DNA from: Nephromyces sp. MM_2019
Lineage: Eukaryota > Apicomplexa > Aconoidasida > Nephromycida
Length of the DNA: 58,945 nucleotides
Direction: 5' to 3'
NCBI GenBank assembly: GCA_015657535.1
Contig: JADHZB010001346.1
Location: 1-58,945, forward strand
The notes beneath the pieces were generated by a model. The model was not told where the DNA came from. It did no database searches and worked only from the letters and a program-made list of their open reading frames with translations. Of this stretch, positions 12,931 to 26,340 are shown in pieces (position 1 is the first letter of the stretch; each line of letters opens with the position of its first letter). The position numbers and the translations under genes are program-made.

Positions 12931-13744
12931 CCTACGTGAGAAGCTATGAGTGCTTAGTGCTACAGAATGCAGTATTTTACAGTTTAGTCAACGCCTAAAA
13001 ACTCAAACGTTACGCAAGCTCACACACAACCTTGAGCAATGTATTACACAGTAGCTTCTAGTATAAAAGCAATTGATCAACTCTTAAAAAGGCGCACACA
13101 CAGCCTTTTTAAAGGTCATAACTTCGAGATGCGTGCTCTGCAGATAGCTCTCGTGTTATCCTCACACCTATGAATGCTCATCACCCGTTTAAATTACTCA
13201 AAGCGAGCTCAGAAGAATATTTTATTCACAGCAAAGAGCTCCATCTACAATTGAATCAAGAATCAGCCATTCATGCATCATGCATCCCTATATTGAACAT
13301 AGACCTAAAGTGTGCGCATTTAAATTGGAGTGTGTATGCACAATGTGTGTTTGTGTGAGTGTGTGTGTGTGCATATATCCGTGTGTGTGCAAGTCTGTGG
13401 GTGTACAACTCTGTGTTTGTGCGTGCAAATCTGTATTTTTGTGAGTCTATACCCTTGCGTGGGCGTGTGCCTCTGTGTGCGTGCACCTCTGAGTGTGTGT
13501 GTAGTATTAAGTTTGTGTGCATCTACCTCAAAGTCTTTGCACATCTAAATTTTGGCGAAATGATGAGAAATTTTTTTTAGCAGTTTAGAGCGTGCGCAAA
13601 TATGCTTCAATGCATTCGCAATTGCTTCAGTGCACGTACATTCGTATCACAAGATTCTACAAAATACCAAATTATCGTGAGATAAGCGCAAAGAAACTAC
13701 ATACTGCAAGAATTTTTCGAAAAATTACACACACAATTGGTTAC

Positions 13745-16700
13745 CTTTGCCAAGAATCATTATCATCAGATATTTCGTGAAACACGCTTTCTCATTAGTC
13801 TCTAAAAGCCAATACGATAGCCAAGAGCAATCAGAAGAAAAAGCCAAAAAAACACACACATACGGAGAACTCATGAAGATGCAAAAAGAAAATCCTCATG
13901 AGTATTCAGGAAGGCAATAGAAAAAAAGAATCCTGCAAACATTAGAACTATCAAAGCAGGAATAACAGTCAACATAAAATCAAAGAAAGCAAAACCAAAA
14001 AGATTAGCATAAGCTCGATAAAGCCTACAAAACCATCCCTAATAGGATAGCTTCCTTCTTGCACACGCACACAAAGAGAGTAGGCTCGAAATAATGAGTA
14101 GCTTTTCCTGCAGCTCTTCTGTGGCAAACCAAAGATATCTAGATAACCTAGCAACCGTCCTCTGAAAACCATTTCATCCTGACTATTTTGAGTCCATCCG
14201 CTAGTTCTACACCATCACACACTCTCCACGTGTGTTGTGAAGTAAAAGCAGCCTGAGCTAAACAGAATATTTGCACGCATGTACATGCACACACGAGTTA
14301 TACACAGCAAGCAAAGAGAGTTACACTAGTAATTATACTTATTGGGGTTCAGCTAGTTGCTGACTCAGAGAAAAACTAGTTTTATGAAACTTGAGATACA
14401 CGCATTTGCCTAGTGTATGCATAAAAAGAGGCGAGATGCCCGCTACTTCTAGGCTATTATAGCACAGCGAATTGAGATTGGAGAGATAGGAAACGGAACA
14501 TATAGGAAGAAACCATGAGAAATTATGCTTACAAAGAATCGCACACACAAATACCAGGGGAGTTGAACTTGCAACAAATACATGTGACGTTACACACAAA
14601 AATCAAATCAATCACACACCAGCAAACTTAAGCTCATATACTGGGAGACATGAATAGGCGGATATACAAGGTACGACATTCACACAGGCAATTATTCAAT
14701 ATCTCAACAGGAAAAAAAATTCCACACACAAGTTCACAATATTACACACACAGACACAAGCACTCAATATTACACACACAGACACAAGTACTCAATATCA
14801 TACACACACATACAGATACAAGCACCAAATATTACACGTATGCGAGTATATACAATCACTCTTCCTGATGATTTCTGAAAAAAAACTGCAAATTTTATAG
14901 AATCCTTAATATCGGCGTACCGTTACACACACAGAGCATAATTTTACCTAGTATATATATAAAGCAAGGAATTAGCTAAGAAATCTACCAAAAAACTAGG
15001 AAAGTGTGCGAAGATGCGAGTGCGAATTTAAGCAAAAACAATGAATATTTCGTCTATGATAGCAGCAGTGGCGTACATAAAAGCTAAAAAATTCATGTGT
15101 GTGTGCGTAGAATTTAAACCAAGAGCCTAGCAGTAAGAGGGCCAAAATATTATATAAACAGAGGGCTATTCTATGCGAGACTGCAGCTTGCCATGGCAAA
15201 GAAAACCTGAATCTGTATACGTGAAGCACGCTTATATAAAGCCCGGGAAAGTCTAACCTTAAAAACGATTAACCAGCGTCAAGTGCTGTTTTTATAACGC
15301 TATAGTGCTAAGTGCTTTCAGTGTGTGTAACGCTATACTGAAAAAGAGTGCTAAAAATATAAATACAAAGGCAGCGTGTGTGCTGAATGTATTTTACCTG
15401 AAATGAGGAAACCTTAGAAAGCTAGGCAAACTTAGCACATTCTCAAGAAACACCCTACAGTAGTGAGTATGACTTATTACAGGCATATGCATGAATGTAC
15501 ATACAGACGCAAATATTCACAAAAAAAACACACACAAAGAAATACCAAGGGACAAAGGACTCACACGCAGCAATGCATAAGGCACTAATAAACACCACGA
15601 ATTAAAGCAAATTCACACGCATATACCAAGATTTAAAGAACATGCACACACATACACCAACACAAAACACACTCACACACACAAATGACTTACACACAAA
15701 AGTGCATATCAAAGTTTTCGCAGTATATCTGGAGTGCACAAAAATATATAAATACAAACCTCATCCTTGAATAGAGTATCTTGCCTTAAGCTACAACAAA
15801 CTCAGCAAAGGCAAATTTCACGGTCTAAAAATGAGCAATTCCTAGCGACAGATGCTATACATTACATGACGCCTGCTCGCTTTACAAAAAAAAAGTCACA
15901 CACAAACAAAACCTAATAAATGCTTGTATGACACGCATGTTAAGGAGAGAAGAATATATTCGAGCAAAAAACGCACTTTCACACACACAGCAAAATGATG
16001 ATATCTCCTTAAAAATGTGTGTCTGTGTGTGTGCGTGAGTGCATGGGATATATTTTTCAGTACATCAAAATTGAGCACAAAAAATAAGATAGAAAACTTA
16101 GTGAGTTTGCGAACTGAAGAGCAACTGAATATCCACAAAATTCAACTTCAATCCTACCAGCAAAACTAAAAGTATACGCCAGTAACTAGGATATGTACAT
16201 ACATCTAAATACAGTTGAGCAACAGCATCATACAAAAAACATCGCCATAGTATGGCATTATCAAAGTATATTACACATAGCAAACTAATTTCTGAAACGA
16301 AGTGTTACCTACACGTAATCTTTCGTTATTCGCGTAGTAGGCTACAAAGAAATAAACACAAAGAAGACACAAAACGAATATCACACACAAAAAAGGCAAT
16401 AGGGAAGGTCCAATTCAGCTAGAAGATACTGAAAGAATCACAAAGAATTACACACACACACGAGAAAAGGTCCAATTCAGCTATAAAATATAGAAAGATT
16501 CACACACAAAGCATACAAAAAAACGCAAAAGTTCGAATCAAGCTAAAAGCACACACAAAGAAACAAATCTAGGAAGAGAACAGAGTAATCGAGACAGAAA
16601 AAAAGCACACAATGATGCGTACATATATTTAAGCAAGCCAATTCAAAGGCATGAAGTACAGAGAATCACCAGGGCAAAAAAAAAGTCAAGATAACGTTAA

Positions 16701-18194
16701 AAAAAACGTAAGAAGTGAATCCGAGAAAAAGAAAAAGCAAGCAAAAACTTGAATTTACAGAATAAAAGCTCAATAATACTGAAAAAATGAGGAAGCAAAC
16801 AAACTTCAGCCTTCCAAGAATGTGGCAATTGCTCTATCTTGAAAAAGAAGAAATCAAAAGTGGGTGAATTAGGCCTTATATTTATTATCTTACCATTGAT
16901 ATCGTCATACTTTAAACTTCAGTATCCATCAGGGGGATGTAAAAGACACGAACATCGGGACAAAAAAAACGCGCACACGCACACCCACACTTACACGCAC
17001 TTCTCAAAGTGCATAAAAAATCATAAATTTTCTTCACTCAAAACAATCATAATCATTGAAAACAAGGCTTCAGAGCAAATAGAAGATGGTCAAACAAGCA
17101 GAAAATATATACTTTTAAAGAGCAATTACACACACACGCAAATGTGTGAGATCAGTGACACACACGAGCAAACGAACGTGCAAAAAAGCGCACACTAATG
17201 TGCAAGATAAAAGGCACATTCACAGATACACACACGCACACACGTCACGTGTAAAAAAACGGCACTGAATAATGCCAAAGGACAGCCAAGTAGTAGAGCA
17301 CATATCATAGAAACATACAATATATTCCGTATGGATCGAGGATATGAGCAGCTGAACAAAAAATAAGCTATTGCAAGCACACACACGATATAACTAATAA
17401 AGCTAAAAATCGTTTATAAATTTTCATTATCAAGAAATGCTCATATAGCAGCACGACCTTAGATTAAACACAGTAGTCACAACCACACACACAAAATATT
17501 AATAGTAATCACACACAAGCACAATATTTGCATTTACCACACATATACAATATTTCTAATAGCCACACACACTACATCTACATCGCCAATACCACTATAT
17601 ATGCCAAAAAACGCCCACACACGTAATTCTGTGTACTCTAGCTACTTATAAAAACAGCTTAAAATTCTGCATCAAAGCAAAACATTTAAATTATCCCGTC
17701 AGCAACAGTTTCTCATCATCTTCAAGAAGAGCAAAAATTCTACAATGCAAAGTAGCATATGCTCATTCAATTGACCAAACTTATTGCTACTTCTTTGATA
17801 TTCCATCTAATTCTTATTAGGCTTCTGTGCCTTCATCCCCATCATCCACCGCTTCACTGTTTAGCAACCCTCACAACTTCAAGAATGCAAAGACATACAC
17901 ATACGCACACGCTTACACACACATACACACAGAGTTGCACCCATGCATACAAGATTAAATACACTGGTATACACACTTTGCACATGCAAGCACAGAGTTG
18001 TGCACATAAAAACACACATACTTATACACACTTACACTCACTTGCAGACACATCTACACAGACACACACCTCATACGCAGCACACCTAAAGAGAATCAAT
18101 CCAAAAGACCTACCAACATACTAAAACATCTATTTCTCGTAGAGACAAAGTGATAAGGATCGATCACAAGCTTGCCATCGTCAAGCCCCATCAT
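13745..18194 (-). CDS. Chain of ten phase-compatible microexons; unknown protein, 3' end not found
   Basis: Exons: 18194-18122 (ATG start, MMGLDDGKLVIDPYHF), 17351-17319, 16341-16309, 16113-16098, 15790-15760, 15728-15694, 15454-15398, 15252-15207, 14178-14148 and 13801-13745. All nine joins keep frame, giving about 137 stop-free codons spread over 4.4 kb. Best splice pairs are TTTATTTCTTTGTAG with GTAACA (16341-16309), TTTTTTGTTCAG with GTATGT (17351-17319), and CACTCCAG with GTAAGT (15728-15694). The peptide looks natural, with pieces such as FLENVLSLPSFLRFPHF and ETNEKACFTKYLMIMILGKG, mixed hydrophobic and charged residues and no repeats. I do not recognise a family. The last exon ends in phase 1, so more exons follow at lower coordinates. 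Weak points are the 16-base exon and the GTTTTC donors. Confidence 0.45.
14725..14845. repeat. Tandem repeat, about 34-base unit
   Basis: Three to four copies of a unit like CAATATTACACACACAGACA followed by CAAGCACT. It lies in the presumed intron between exons 15207 and 14178 of the unknown minus-strand gene. Confidence 0.7.
16400..16500. repeat. Imperfect direct repeat AAGGTCCAATTCAGCTA
   Basis: Two copies of an about 70-base segment beginning AAGGTCCAATTCAGCTA (near 16406 and 16468), with a third, weaker copy near 16530. Intronic or intergenic, no coding content. Confidence 0.6.
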
Positions 18195-21100
18195 CCCAGC
18201 AAACAAATTAGAGCATATACGCACACACACAAAATTGTAAAAAAAGCAAAGGTACGTATACACCTTTAAACACGCACATGAAAAGTTTTCTGCACTTTAG
18301 TTATAAACCCTTGATGAACTTGAGTTGCCAAAGTAAGTGTACCTACACCTATAAAATACCAAAAATGAGGGGGGCATGCAGCTACTGCAAAATTATTTGG
18401 GGATAGAATGCAGCAGTAGCACTTGAATTTATCATATTAAAGTAAGCGAAACACTCTACACACACACTCCCAGTCTTACAAAGATAAGCACCAGCCAGAG
18501 CATAGCACATAATAATTCATGTATGGGAACTCAATTATATTCCTCATCAAAGAAAACCATACATGCTACCACGCTTATGCCATGATTCTCACAAATATAT
18601 ACACACACGCACACACTTATACACAAACAAATCTCAAACGTACACAGCTGGATAAGCTCAAGTATGTTGTGAGCAGCGACGCACGTGCGTGCAACATACT
18701 AGAAGGAAACACCCAATCGCGATTACACTGAGACTCATTGGCACAACACACACACACACCTTACGCTTTAGACTATAAGCACAAGTAAATGTATTCGCTA
18801 CACAGAAAACACATAGAGTTTCCTTCTTTTAAACAGCAGCTTATCTGTCCATAATGCAGTATAATAAGCAGTTTATTAATACAAAAACATGTGCATTAAG
18901 TTGCTAATTAGAAGAAAAAAACTTCTATTTTAACTCTCAGTTTATCAAGCATTAACTAAATCACACACACGCACACGCACAAACATACGCTTTGATTAGC
19001 TTGCATATATAGCAATAATGCAGATAAAGCACCCTATATTGCCCAAAACAAACACTGGAAATCAGGCGGTTTGAAACAGAGTATACTCATGTATACTTCT
19101 CACCCAAAAATCATCGTTTGGCATAAAACACAAACAAAACACACAAAAACTGGAATAAAAAAAAGGAAAATAATACGAAAAATACTAACACACAAAGAGA
19201 AGAAAGAGGAAGCACGCAAGCAAGACACAGACCAAAAGAAAGCTTATAGTAATGTATCCGTACAATCCTGCAAAATTTAAGTTACCCAATGATATCAAAA
19301 ACATTCATACACACGCATATTACCCTCACACACATTAAAATCACCCAACAGAAATCAAAAACACACACAAATCACCCAAATACACACATGAGTATATCAA
19401 CAACAAGACAATGAAGCTAAGAAATTATCGCTGCAAACATCACCCAAACATACCAAGAAAATCAAGAAATTTGCACTGAAAAATCAAGAAAAGACTCCTT
19501 TAAAATAGTCTGTTTGCTACACCTCAAATCATCAAAAAGGGCATCAATTTTTCAAGTTACGCACATAGAATACACACAAGACTTGCATGCTGCAATACTA
19601 TAATATGCACTAAAGAAATCCCAGGAGATAAAAAACGAAAGGGATCATCTAGCCAGAGTTTTACATAATAGTACATATACTAGTTATTAAAGCCAGTAGC
19701 AAAGGTGTTGAAGAGTCCCACAAAAAAAAGAAAGAGTAAGATAAAGACTCAAATATATATACATATATATCTATACTTATATTACATATATATACCAGTC
19801 ACAAGTGTACGTACACTACAAATACCGACTTCTTTATAAATCATCTTCAAGATACCTTAATTTATTATAAATGGAAGCACATAATATCCATTAAAACCCA
19901 ATCTTAAAAACGTGTTCAGAACATGGTATAGTATGTTAGCTACTAAAAATACCATTTGCTCATTCGCTGCAATAATATTAATAGTCAGAAAGTAAATCAA
20001 AATAATTGGAGGGGCCGCAATAATATTCTTTGAATAAAACGCTATGCAATAAGCATCTTTTCCAATCAAAAAATTATCACCCCGAAAGCAAAATAAGAGG
20101 ATAAATGAGACACCACATACATGACTGCTAATAGTATAGGTAACAGTAATTTCATTACACACCAACAGGCTATAGTGAGAAGGTATACATATACATAGAG
20201 ATATACATATATATATGGTAGTATTATATAGTATTGTATATATAGATATATAGTTACATAATAGATATACAGCTGTATATATAGATATAGCTATATCTAT
20301 ATGTAGATATCTATTTAGTATAAAGCCACACCAGCTGCAAACTTTCACTATTTGCTGCGGGTTTCACAATTCAATCACTACTCAGAAATTAAAAAGTCAC
20401 ACAAATTGTTAATAGATTTTACTACAGCAGGCTAGAGCCTGTCAATCTATCCTTTTGCATGTTCAATACATTTAAAATTATAATATATCATCAGCAGTGA
20501 TAATGGAAATACTAGCAGCTAGTCTAGTCATAGTAGTCTATATATAGTATAGAAGCCTTATAAACTTCTCTAATAGATTCTCTAGTAGATTCTATAGTGG
20601 CTCCTCTTCTAGTCTCTGTACTAACTACTCCACTAGGTTCTTCAGAAGCTTGTCTAGTAGATTCTCTATTAGATAAAGTGAAGGCTACAATTATGTGGAT
20701 AATAACAATGAAAATATAAACGAAAACACACAGCGTGATAAAAGTTAATAAACTCGCAAAGTAACGATAGTAAGAATAATACTAGCGGCAATATATTATA
20801 GCTAGTAACTTATACTATGAGTAATGCTCGTATTAATAATCAATCATTATCACTCTGCTACACACTACGAAGCTAATCCACACACAGTATCCCCTTTAGG
20901 AACACTGCCTTTGCTGCTTTCGGATAAAATAACACATATGCTCCTTTAAACTATGAAATACCAAGGTAAGAAGGAATACGGTTATTTCTCCGTCTTCATA
21001 TCAATTAGTTCTCTGTGAAATTCCCACAGCTTAAACATAAAAAGTTCAGCAGCTTTAAAGCAATCCTGCAGGCAGTAAAAAGTATACAAATTCAAGCTTA

Positions 21101-23085
21101 TCAACGGAATCACACATTTAGTGCTATTAAAATGGCAATGTTGGAGGCAATGTCGCTATAGATATTGTGATTGCAAACCAGCAGAATAAAAATCAAAACT
21201 TTAAGCAAAGGTTACAGCATCAAATGATAAATTCGCACCTCACAGCACAACAATATTCAGTGAAGATATTCTACACATAGTAGCACACAAGGCTAAGCCT
21301 CTATATGCAACCTCTTTCCCTTTCTTTTGCACTATTTGTTGAGTTTCGAGGTGTCCTTAAAGAACCACACATGATAAAGGAAAGGCTAGGTAACAGTAAG
21401 AGAGACAGAGAGATATATATATATAAGTAAAAATAAGAAACAGAGATACTAGAGAAACAGCCAAGTTTTAGAAAGAGATGCTTCTAATATGAGAGACATA
21501 CTAGAAACTTACAGCTAGTAGCAGTGACACACAGATGCACCATTAGGGAGATTCACACACAATTGAATTCATAGGTAGAAACACAAGCAGGAACAATATA
21601 ATAGCACATACCACCGATACAAATGGATTTTTACCCACAAGCAGATGCACACAAACAGAAAAGTGCGTTTAAACTCAACTCTTATTCAATACTACACTCA
21701 TACGTAGAGAAAAACATAAGATTTAATACAGAAGCGTCTCATGGGGCCTGCAAACACGCAAAAGCGCACGAATAGAAAGTTGTTGCCCCAGCGATATACT
21801 CACACACGCATAAAACACACACAATTCCTACAAAAAATCCAATAATTTACTCACTGTTCACACGCACATACAAAGTCTCCATTTAGCTAAATTCTCTTTT
21901 CTCCTCCCTCATTTACTTAGGCACCTGAAGTCACAAAAAATAAGTATTCTTTCTGCAGTATAGGAATTATATTTCCTTCATTTCCCAAACAATATTCTTC
22001 ACAACATTAGCTTCCACCCTCACGTCACGAAACGAATACTTGAAGCCTTTCAAAGCATCAGCTACACATGGCACACAAAGTATTTCGCTATCGTCTTTTA
22101 TAGCGAACAGGTCAAAGGATAAGTAAATATCTTAATAAATATATCAAAATCCTACAAAGCACGCTAAAATATAAAACGTAGAAAAGCGTATATACAGAGA
22201 AAAGAAGCAGGAAAAAGCACAGCCGTAAGACAGAGCTGAGTTCCATATAAAGCCTAATAAAGGGTAAAATGTCAATTTTCTTAAAATTTGTAAAAAATGC
22301 TTCCTGAAAAGCTTAAAGCACAAAGCTAAACCGAAGATATATCTAGCAAGAAATGCCTCCAAAAGCTAACTCCGTGCATAGAGCTTGAAAATGCAATTTA
22401 GGGAATAAATTCATTATCTTGCATTACATCTATCGGTTGCAAAGAAAACAGCGAAAAAGACAGCCTCTTCAAGAAAAAATAGCGCTCTTTGAGTCTATCA
22501 AAGCAACCATTTTCAGGGCAAAATCTCACTCCCTATAATCTCAAGTAAGCATAAAATATTCTCTAAAGCAACGTATGAGCTTTTCAACCCCCATCTTCAC
22601 GGCTCGCTTAATTGGAGTTCAAATCAAGCAAAAACTATTCTTTGTAAAAGCATACAGCTTTGTGTAAAGGCAAGTATAAAGCACGAAAAATCTCCAGGGA
22701 TAAATAGAAACGCACACTTTAGCACATCATTCAAACAAGGGAAAGTCTAGGCAAATACACAGAGGTATACTGTGATAAATATAGGGATAGAAACGAAAAT
22801 ACAAGACTAGAGTTATATACAGGGGGTTAAGATGCTGAATAAGGGGATACAGTTAAAAATAAAAGACCATTCTAGCATAACCACACACACGGGGGGATGC
22901 CGTGTGAGACAAACATAAAAATATTGATGCCTAAGAGGGAATACCGTCACAAACGGGCAGAAGGAACTACGCACTGAAAGCCATTTAAAGCCCTTGGAAA
23001 ATTTTAGTATGCGCAAGCATTCACATACAAAAAGGCACTCCTATACTACAAAATGAAAATGACGTAATATTGGAGCGGTATCAGC
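18195..23085. other. AT-rich and CA-rich stretch, no gene assigned
   Basis: This contains poly(CA) patches to about 19400, then AT-rich DNA with TATATA-type simple repeats at 19750-19795 and 20190-20330. Short repeats of TCTAGTAGATTCT type occur at 20560-20680. A 163-codon minus ORF at 19857-20348 is mostly translated AT repeat. No convincing splice-linked exons were found, but single small exons could be hidden. Confidence 0.5.
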
Positions 23086-23274
23086 TCATACGAACACCTT
23101 TTTTCTATCAAAGCAGTAAAAGACCTTCATTACATCCTCTAAAGCGTCGATAAAAGCCAAACTTTTGGGGTTAATCCCTCTCATTGCACTTCGGGCGTCA
23201 AGACAAGAGCATAGAAGCTTCTCAGTTAACAAAAAAAACACATTTACAAAAACAGCGGTTAATGCAAATCGCAT
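23086..23274 (-). CDS. Possible first exon of a secreted or membrane protein
   Basis: An ATG at 23274 begins MRFALTAVFVNVFFLLTE, which resembles a signal peptide or anchor. It is followed by a Cys-containing stretch and SLAFIDALEDVMK. Possible donors are AAG|GTCTTT at 23125 and AAG|GTGTTC further on; otherwise the frame stops at 23086. A CTTCAG acceptor lies just before the ATG. No family is recognised and no downstream exon was chained. Confidence 0.3.
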   Translation of the reverse strand: MRFALTAVFVNVFFLLTEKLLCSCLDARSAMRGINPKSLAFIDALEDVMKVFYCFDRKKVFV

Positions 23275-24363
23275 TTGCTGAAGATTTAAACGTCTTTGAT
23301 TACTCAATCGTTGTATGTATCGGCACTAGCGATCTAGCTACACTCTAGAAATACTAAAACGTCAGAAACTTCCAAATTTTACGCTCAAAAAATCAGCGCC
23401 GCGAAAAAAGGATTTTGGTACATAGAAAGTGTCCAGATATGCTTACATCATAGCCAATCCTTTAGTATATGTAGATACTCATATATATATCTGCAAGCAC
23501 AAGAAATAATACAAACGAAAGTATCGCGCATGAATTTTTCAATAGAAGCCGCAACGGGCAGATCATTCTTACGCACGAATTATCGCTATATACCAGGAAA
23601 AAAATAGAACATATTGAAGTCACGTCCAAGGCTAAAATTTCCCAAACTATATGCGGCAGTGCCATTGATATAGTAGGGCCACTGCGTAGAATTTAAGTTT
23701 GCGTATAAAAGGAAATAGACACCAAAAGATCAGTTTACATGCTCTGTATCTAATTTTAAGCAATATCATCCCGGGATTTTGGCATTATAAAGGAGTTTTC
23801 GATGGTTCTCGGAGGTAATTTAGGGCTTTCAAAGCGCTTTATAATGCTTTTTCATGACCTAGGTAACTGCTGCTTTATAGAAATTTGTCAAATATACAGT
23901 TCAGCGTGAACATCTAATTTGGCAAAATCCTAAATATAGACATAATACGTCCACAAGGAGAGATACGACAAAACTCGCGCTCTTATTCAACTTCCATTCA
24001 ACATACGCAGCAAAGTCTTTGGGTAATACAATAAGCTCCTAGCCTCCAGACAACTACAGCACCTTCCTTGCCGTGGCTAGCATAACTATTTCAACGGAGG
24101 CTTCTGGAGGGTTCAATTAAACATTGTGGAAAAACATATAAAAGGAGGATTAACCATGCAACGCTAAACCAAAAAAAAGGAAAACATAGAGTTACCATAT
24201 ACTAACACATAAGCATCCCAAAAACTTGCTAGGGCATCCTGATACACAATGCAGGAAATGCATACAAGTGGGTACTCACACACCAGCAAATCTGAACTGA
24301 GTGCCATGACGCACAATACATGATTTACGCTTAGCTACTTAGTTTAACCAGGAAACATAAATG

Positions 24364-24525
24364 TTAAATCCATAAAATATGTATACGCGGCATAGAAACG
24401 CGGATAAAAGCCGTAGAATAGCGGGAAGACCCCTTTCTTGAGGGAAGAGTCATGGTTTTTGCTTCCAAGAAAAGATTAAACCACCAAACAAAAATACTAA
24501 AAAGCCAACAAAATACTATAGCCAT
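24364..24525 (-). CDS. Possible small signal-peptide-like ORF
   Basis: An ATG at 24525 opens a 53-residue frame starting MAIVFCWLFSIFVWWFNLFL, strongly hydrophobic, then basic and Ser-rich. It lies downstream (in minus sense) of a pyrimidine-rich stretch at 25480-25040, resembling the leaders before other genes here. It could be a first exon with a GTATAC donor or chance. Confidence 0.22.
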   Translation of the reverse strand: MAIVFCWLFSIFVWWFNLFLEAKTMTLPSRKGSSRYSTAFIRVSMPRIHILWI

Positions 24526-25039
24526 CGCCTTAATTTTTTTTAAACAGGTACTAAGCGCAACCACACACTCTGACACTCCTACAGCTCACAAGCAGAATTT
24601 TTTGGAACCGGCACCTTGACATACTACATGTGACCATTCGTCAACCCACGACCGTACACGCAGAAGCAAAAAAAGTGCCATTTTTAGACGAAATTTTACG
24701 AATATATGCAGGGAAACTCGAGCAGACGTAAAATTTTGCAAGTGCTAACAATTTTTTAACAGAAAATCTAACACAAATTACAATTTCACCAAATTGGTAT
24801 TTTTACACCTGTTTAGTTGGGCTAAAATAAAAGATACTAATCTTAATGTAGTCTTTATAAAAAAATATTGCAATCAGCGCGCGAAGAAGCTGTATGTACA
24901 CCGCAGCAGCAAACAGAAGCTCCAGGGCAAGCAATGTTGGTTTAAAATAAAACGATTTTGCCATACCCAGGAACCACCAAAAAGAACAAAAAATGATTGC
25001 AATTAACCTAATCTTGACATCATCGGAAGGTGTACATAC

Positions 25040-25480
25040 ACTCCGAGATTAAGGAACGCAGCGAGGTGAAAGAAAATAAAAGAGAAGCGAGGATCCCAGA
25101 AACAGAACAAGAGATGGTAATGTCTGAGAGGAGGCAACCTAGAACTAAAAACTTTGTGTGATACTCGAGATGGTTTAGGCTAGGAGCGGGGTAGTGTGGG
25201 GGGCCACAGAGGGGATATGAATATGCGGGATTGAGATTGGTTGCAGTGAGAGAGCGGTTTCAGCAAAGGGTTTCCCAAAAGAGTTTCAGGGCAGGGAGAG
25301 AGCCTAAGCAGCGTAACACAGGGGTATCTCTCCGCAGGAGTGCAGCGAAAAAGGAGGTGTTTCATTTCATGGCTGACGTATGTGGGGTGAGGATTTTGAT
25401 TTTGTCGCAGAGTTATAGGGGGGAATTTTCCGCAGTGTTAGGAAGAATTCGGGGGGTTTTCAAAGCAACCGGTTAGGGGA
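25040..25480 (-). other. Higher-GC, pyrimidine-rich (minus strand) stretch, possible leader or promoter
   Basis: GC rises and the minus strand becomes CT-rich, as seen in the sense strand before the isocitrate dehydrogenase and secreted-protein starts. Both strands have short ORFs here, but neither shows a domain or good splice partners. I read it as an untranslated leader or promoter region rather than coding. Confidence 0.3.
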
Positions 25481-25987
25481 AACAAAGGGGGGGACACACA
25501 AGCGGGGCTTCGGTTTTTGTCGCATGGTTACAGGGAGAGGCCTCTTTTCGCAAAGCATGAACCAATTTGCCAGAACAGTAAAACGCGGCTTTGTCTGAGA
25601 GCATTGAGTGCGACGCCATGTATAAGGGAAACGTATGTTCCGGCGGGAAATTTCATAATGCGCTTAAGATTTTGTGGGTGCTTAAATTTTTTGCTGGGAA
25701 AATAAGGCGGTTCTTTTACAGTCAATTCATGAGGCTTGCTAGCAAGCTAGATATGCACTGAATAAGGATCCTTCGTCAGGTAGCCGGATTTCTACCCCTG
25801 CGCTCGCCATCGCAAGTACTCTATATTTCGTTTGTTAGTATATATCTACTGCTGCTTTGCTTAGGGTGTATATACGATAAATCCATAAATTGCCTGCCCG
25901 CTGATTGTAGTTCTTTTTTTGGTTAATAAAGTGCTGGTCTGGTATCTTTGTCTTTCGTCTGATTGTGTCATAATTACACAAAATAAC

Positions 25988-26093
25988 CTCTGCCTGGATC
26001 ATGTCCGCAATGAATGATAAGTGCTCTTGCTCTAGCTTCAAATCTTTGTCTTGTTGCGGCAATATTTTTCTAGCTTCCTTTGTGAATAGTACC
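25988..26093 (-). CDS. Coding-like exon, unknown protein
   Basis: Acceptor CAACTTTAG and donor GCAGAG|GTTATT bound 35 codons beginning VLFTKEARKILPQQ and ending FIADMIQAE, phase 2 in and 0 out. Composition is that of an ordinary soluble, partly helical protein. The same frame continues openly to 25835, so the exon may be longer. Strand agrees with the other exon-like segments up to 29126. No family recognised. Confidence 0.4.
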
Positions 26094-26174
26094 CTAAAGT
26101 TGAATCGAAGAAGACAATGCAATTTTTGTCAAAATTGCAGGCTTTATTTTTGCTTTTGTAAGGCGATCATAGGG

Positions 26175-26280
26175 GTTTGTTTAGGCACGAAAATAGGGGC
26201 TTTTAGGCCCAAAAATATAGGTATTTAGGCGCGAAAACATAGGTTTTTAGCCGCGAAAAGCGCGGTTTGTTAGAGGCGCA
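26175..26280 (+). repeat. Tandem repeat with TTTAGGC/CGAAAA units
   Basis: Four to five degenerate units of 21 to 25 bases of the form TTTAGGCGCGAAAACATAGG. The TTTAGG core resembles telomere repeats of some protists, but spacing and drift argue against a functional telomere. It lies between a minus exon (26093) and a plus ORF (26341), so it could be part of a divergent promoter. Confidence 0.7.
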
Positions 26281-26340
26281 GAAATAAATTTTTTTGTTGC
26301 TCAAATTGCGATTTTTGGTCACTCAAATAGCAACTTTTGA

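Larger units (their letters stand above)
8372..13744. other. CA-rich stretch with no assignable gene
   Basis: This contains the presumed promoter and leader of the CCCH gene (8372 to about 8960), then AT- and CA-rich DNA. CA dominates on the plus strand, so any transcription is probably minus. Isolated minus-strand splice-like signals occur: a long pyrimidine tract ending TTTTTTTAG at 9757 followed by about 35 open codons, and a TTTTTTTTCTAG acceptor with a GTAAAC donor 20 bases on, near 9400-9420. I could not chain them into a gene. The unknown gene at 13745-18194 may extend its 3' exons into this stretch. Confidence 0.6.

Noticed and set aside
13745..14178. Protein-kinase glycine loop suggested by MIMILGKG
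   Set aside because: No further kinase motifs (HRD, DFG, APE) were found on the minus strand nearby.
19857..20348. 163-codon hydrophobic minus ORF, considered as a nuclear copy of mitochondrial DNA
   Set aside because: The hydrophobicity comes from AT simple repeats; no cytochrome motif is visible.
25180..25476. Short ORFs on both strands in the GC-rich patch
   Set aside because: No domain or splice partners; reads better as a leader or promoter.
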